Of a stretch of DNA of 54,173 nucleotides, positions 50,909-54,173 are shown one piece after another. The translations under genes were made by a program, and so were the position numbers. How positions within the stretch are numbered: position 1 is the first letter of the stretch; each line of letters begins with the position of its first letter. The stretch covers positions 1 through 54,173 of the forward strand of contig CAJNDS010000278.1 of NCBI GenBank assembly GCA_905221605.1, written 5' to 3'. The DNA comes from Symbiodinium natans. Lineage: Eukaryota; Sar; Dinophyceae; Suessiales; Symbiodiniaceae. The notes beneath the pieces are model-generated. The model saw nothing but the letters and a program-made list of their open reading frames with translations. It did no database searches and was not told where the DNA came from.

Positions 50909-53900
50909 TCAACTCAGACGAAACCCCGAGCTCTCTGTGGCCCCGGTCCCCATGGTGCTCTTGATGTGCAGTCGCCTGGAAGCTTCGGATAGGGGCGAGT
51001 CCAAACATTAGGGGTACATATGTTGACGTTCCCATGATAAGGATTGGCATCTTGGGGCCAATACCCCACAGGTAGAGGTTCAGAAAGGAACCCGCGCCCT
51101 TCGTTCTCAAAGAGGTCAGAACCCAGACGTAGCATCACTGATGCCGAATACAGGAGCCTAGATCATTACTAACATTATCCCCATACAGCCTCTATACCCT
51201 ATGATCTACACGAGCACACAAGCCCATTCCACTGAATGGCCCGGTGTATTGCTGCCCTTTGTCGCGGTCCTGTCTGAGAGGGTTGCCAGCGAGCTTGCGG
51301 CTTGGGTCTTACTTGGGGCTTGAGGCGGTACCCCCCTTACTCCTACATAACTTACATAGCAGTCTATTGGGACTCTCTACAAGATAGCATGTATGGCAAC
51401 AGTGCTCCCGGCTTCGATTCTAACTGGAGACGGGTTTAGGGTTTGGGGTTTGGGGTGTAGGGTTTAGGGTTTAGGGGTTAGGGCAGACCCCTTTCTCCCA
51501 GTATGAGGCATCTTCTATGTACTAAAGTCTACATTCACGGTGACGCCAGTGGTATGCCGTTCCATCCGACGACATTCGAACATCTAGTCCTGGAGGTGCA
51601 AGGCCTCTTCAAGCATAGGACCCCTACAAACTTCAAGCTTCTAGTCTACACGCTCGCAGGTGCTTATGGCTTACTAGTGGCATCTTGGCCAGAGCCACAC
51701 ACACACTCAGCCTAGACCCCTCTGAGCCTCGACCTGAACCCGGAACCCCAAAGCCTAGACAGCCCCGGGCCCCCAACTTGACATTGTTCCAGTTCTTCTT
51801 CAGCAGGGAGACGAGGAAGTTGATCGCCATCAGGCAGTTCTGCCTGCCCAGCCGGGAAGCACCGGACCCGAAACACCTCTACTGCAAAAAATTCCGAAAC
51901 AACTGTCACCCCTAAATCCAAATCCCCAGAGCCCTCAAAATAGCTGAGTCAAAACCCATCACCCATATGCAGGTTACAAGGCGCATGCCCTGCCAAGAGG
52001 AGCCCAAATTCATGCTCCATCTGAACTCGCAACCCTGCAACAATGCCCCAAAAAATGGATTCAGCGCCTACTGGGCTTAGGAACCCTTGGGGGCCTCCCT
52101 AAACCCTAAACCTTAAACCCAAAACCCTAAACCCTAAACCCTAAACCCTAAACCCTAAACCCTAAACCCTAAACCCTAAACCCTTTTTTTGGCCCTCTAT
52201 TGGACCTGCGATCCTCGACCCCCCTTGCAGGGGTTTGGACTGGGCACCTGGAGCTCCAAAGGCACCTCGAAGCCCAAAAGCCCTCATTCCGAAAGCACCT
52301 CCCAGAAGCCTAAAATACCCAAAAACCAAAGAACCCTAAAGACCCTAGAGGCCCTAAAGACCCTAAGGACCCTAAGGACCCTAAAGACCCTAAAATCCTA
52401 AAATCCTAAGACCCCTAACCCCCCCAAACCCAGTAGGGACCTCAGCTCATCAGGGGTCATGGACACGTTGCCGACAGCGACGCCCATGCACAAGACCTAC
52501 GGCTTTAGGGGCGTCGGGGCCCAAAAAGGTTTTGGGCACCTTTATTAGGGTTTAGGGTTTAGGGTTTTTAAGCTCTAAAGGTTAGCCCCAAGCCCTGCAC
52601 CCTTTGCTCTGGAGGACTCGAAATTCAGGGTGTGGGGTTTTTTAAGGTTTAGGATGCAGGGTTAGGCGTCAGGATCGAGGATTTAGGGTTTAGGATTGAG
52701 GATCTAGGGTTCAGGGTTTGGGATATAAGATTTAGGTAAGGATTCAAGACTTACCATGTAAGGTTATAGGACTTCGGATTTGGATTTAGGGCTTCCAATT
52801 TAGGATTTAGGGGATCTAGGATTGTGAAAAAAGTGCACTCCCACAGCGTCCCATTTTCTTAGGATTTGGGTTTCGGGCTTAGAATTCAGGATTTCTGGTT
52901 TAGGATCCAGGAGCTGGGATAAGGGTTTAGGACTTGGTTTTTAAGATTTCCGACTTAAGATTTAGCATTTATGATCCAGATATAGGATTTAGGACTCAGG
53001 GCTTGGGATTTAGGATTCCAGCCGAAACCTGCACCTTAAACACGCAACAGCTTATTGAGCTTCCTTTTCAGGGCATGCCCGGACCCCAAACCCTAATTAA
53101 ACCACCTGCTGAGCAACCCTCCCCAAGTATCCAAGCACAATAAGGCGGCTTACGGTCTTCTTGAGGATTAAGGCAGGCACGATCAGGGCAGGTACGAATC
53201 TGTGCCCAAAAACATTCAGAACCCGGGGTTCCGCAATTAAGCGGCAGGGGAGATTAGTCCTCGTACCTGAACCCTCACCTCTAAGCCCCTCAGCCCGCAA
53301 GCCGCTAAGCCTTGCCTTCTTGAGCTGGAACTTCACCTGGCTTCTCACCTCCGTGACCTGCCGGGCAGAAGGGTGCAGGGTTTAGGGTTTAGTGTTTGAG
53401 GATCAGTGACCCCCAAGGAGGCGCAAAGCGAATGAGTCAACTGAACTTAGGACCCTAAAGCCTCCCAACGCCGGAGGGGAGCAAGTAGCTAACAGCAGCA
53501 GCAAAACATGAAGAATGGCAAGACTTGGCAAGGGCAGTCGCAGCAGGGTTCGAATAGTAGTCATAGCATCATTCGCACTACTACTCGCTGCTTTCACATC
53601 GAAACAAAGAGAGGAGCACAGTTTACAACAGTAGTACCATAAAAAATCGTACATAATAGCTTCCTGAACCCTCAACCCCTCAACCTATAAAGCCCCTAAA
53701 CCCCTGCCCTCTAAACCCTTGCACCTCCAAAAAAACACTGCAAACCCTAAACCCCACTAAAAAGCACGAAAACCCACCACGAAAATCCCACTCAAACCCA
53801 CCAAAATCCGAGACCCTAAGCCCTAAACCCTGGACCCTAAACCCTAAACCCCCAGGAAGCAGAGAGGCCTTCGTCTCCAAGTTGTCGGAGTGCTGCACGA

Positions 53901-53919
53901 GGGTGGGGAACTTGCCGGC
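50909..53919 (-). CDS. RPL10A: Ribosomal protein uL1 (RPL10A), C-terminal exons; 5' end outside the window
   Basis: Component of the large cytosolic ribosomal subunit. Exons on the minus strand: 53919-53869 (AGKFPTLVQHSDNLETK), 53357-53316 (VTEVRSQVKFQLKK), 52496-52441 (VLCMGVAVGNVSMTPDEL-R), 51843-51778 (QNCLMAINFLVSLLKKNWNN-V) and 50975-50909 (RLHIKSTMG then stop). The order and spacing match eukaryotic L10a throughout. Donors GC, GC, GT, GT; acceptors AG|G. About 120 N-terminal residues should be encoded upstream, at coordinates above 53940 and beyond the window. The tail after IKSTMG (TGATESSGFRLS) does not match the usual short KPxR-type ending. Introns of 511, 819, 597 and 802 nt contain telomere-like repeats. 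Confidence 0.88.
52100..52182. repeat. CCCTAAA array in RPL10A intron
   Basis: About eleven heptamers within the intron between the exons ending at 52441 and starting at 51843. Confidence 0.9.
52540..53040. other. Degenerate ttaggatttagg repeats in RPL10A intron
   Basis: Dense, poorly conserved ggatttagg / aggattcagg units, probably a decayed telomere-type array. No coding sequence. Confidence 0.6.
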
Positions 53920-53939
53920 CTCGCGTGGTTTTGCAAAGC

Positions 53940-54173
53940 AGGCTTTGGGGTGGAAGAGGGTGGAGGAGTGGAGGGTTAGGGTTGCACGGTTTAGGGCTTA
54001 GGGGTGTAGGGTTTGGGGTGGAAGAGGTTTAGGGAGGAGGGTGTAGGGTTATGGTTCAGGGTTGCAAGGTTCAGGGTTGCAAGGTTCAGGGTTGCAGGGT
54101 TTAGGGTTTAGGGTTTAGGGTTTAGGGTTTAGGGTTTAGGGTTTAGGGTTTAGGGTTTAGGGTTTAGGGTTTA
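53940..54173. repeat. Telomere-type repeats at window end
   Basis: Degenerate agggttgcaaggttc units followed by perfect TTTAGGG from about 54097 to the last base. Since the 5' exons of RPL10A must lie beyond, this is probably interstitial and not a chromosome end. Confidence 0.85.

Noticed and set aside
54097-54173. True chromosome end at the window edge
   Set aside because: RPL10A lacks its 5' exons, which must lie further on, so the array is more likely interstitial.

Overview
The window looks like nuclear DNA of a dinoflagellate, most like the Symbiodiniaceae/Suessiales type. Three things point there. (1) Short exons can be chained by reading frame and protein homology only if most introns start with GC or GA and end with AG followed by G, the AG|G boundary pattern known from dinoflagellates. 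(2) TTTAGGG/CCCTAAA telomere-type repeats are scattered through almost all non-coding DNA. (3) Two genes belong to membrane-protein families that I associate with dinoflagellate genomes. All exon models were read by eye; there is no transcript evidence.

Layout. 1-1720: simple and palindromic repeats, then an AT-rich patch. 2840-40504, minus strand: a complete-looking 472-codon AzgA/NCS2-type purine permease in 14 exons. Exons 1-4 lie at 40504-39325 and exons 5-14 at 10776-2840. They join in phase across a 28.5-kb intron. Inside that intron are (a) two copies of a large satellite block, about 12640-20590 and 29174-39070, the second starting at a 100-N gap, and (b) an opposite-strand (+) multi-exon gene at 21269-28376. 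That gene encodes a secreted periplasmic-binding-protein-like domain, then cysteine-rich ephrin-receptor-like modules, then a multi-pass membrane region, and it is cut off at the gap.

41738-42614 is a long interstitial telomeric array. From 44 kb onward: a COA6-like cytochrome c oxidase assembly factor (minus, 44122-45124), two unassigned exons (+, 45851-46184), two weak exon candidates (minus, 46256-46951), a multi-pass membrane protein with a TIR-like segment carrying a WCxxEL motif (minus, 47059-49168), and the 3' two-fifths of ribosomal protein uL1/RPL10A (minus, 50909-53919), whose 5' exons lie beyond the window end.

The genes do not form one pathway: they are housekeeping (RPL10A, COA6), nutrient uptake (purine permease) and surface/sensing membrane proteins. 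Five of the seven gene models or candidates are on the minus strand. The nested receptor-like gene is the clear exception. Across the 32 introns I could place by phase, 16 start GC, 10 GA and 6 GT, and 30 of the 32 acceptors are AG followed by G.
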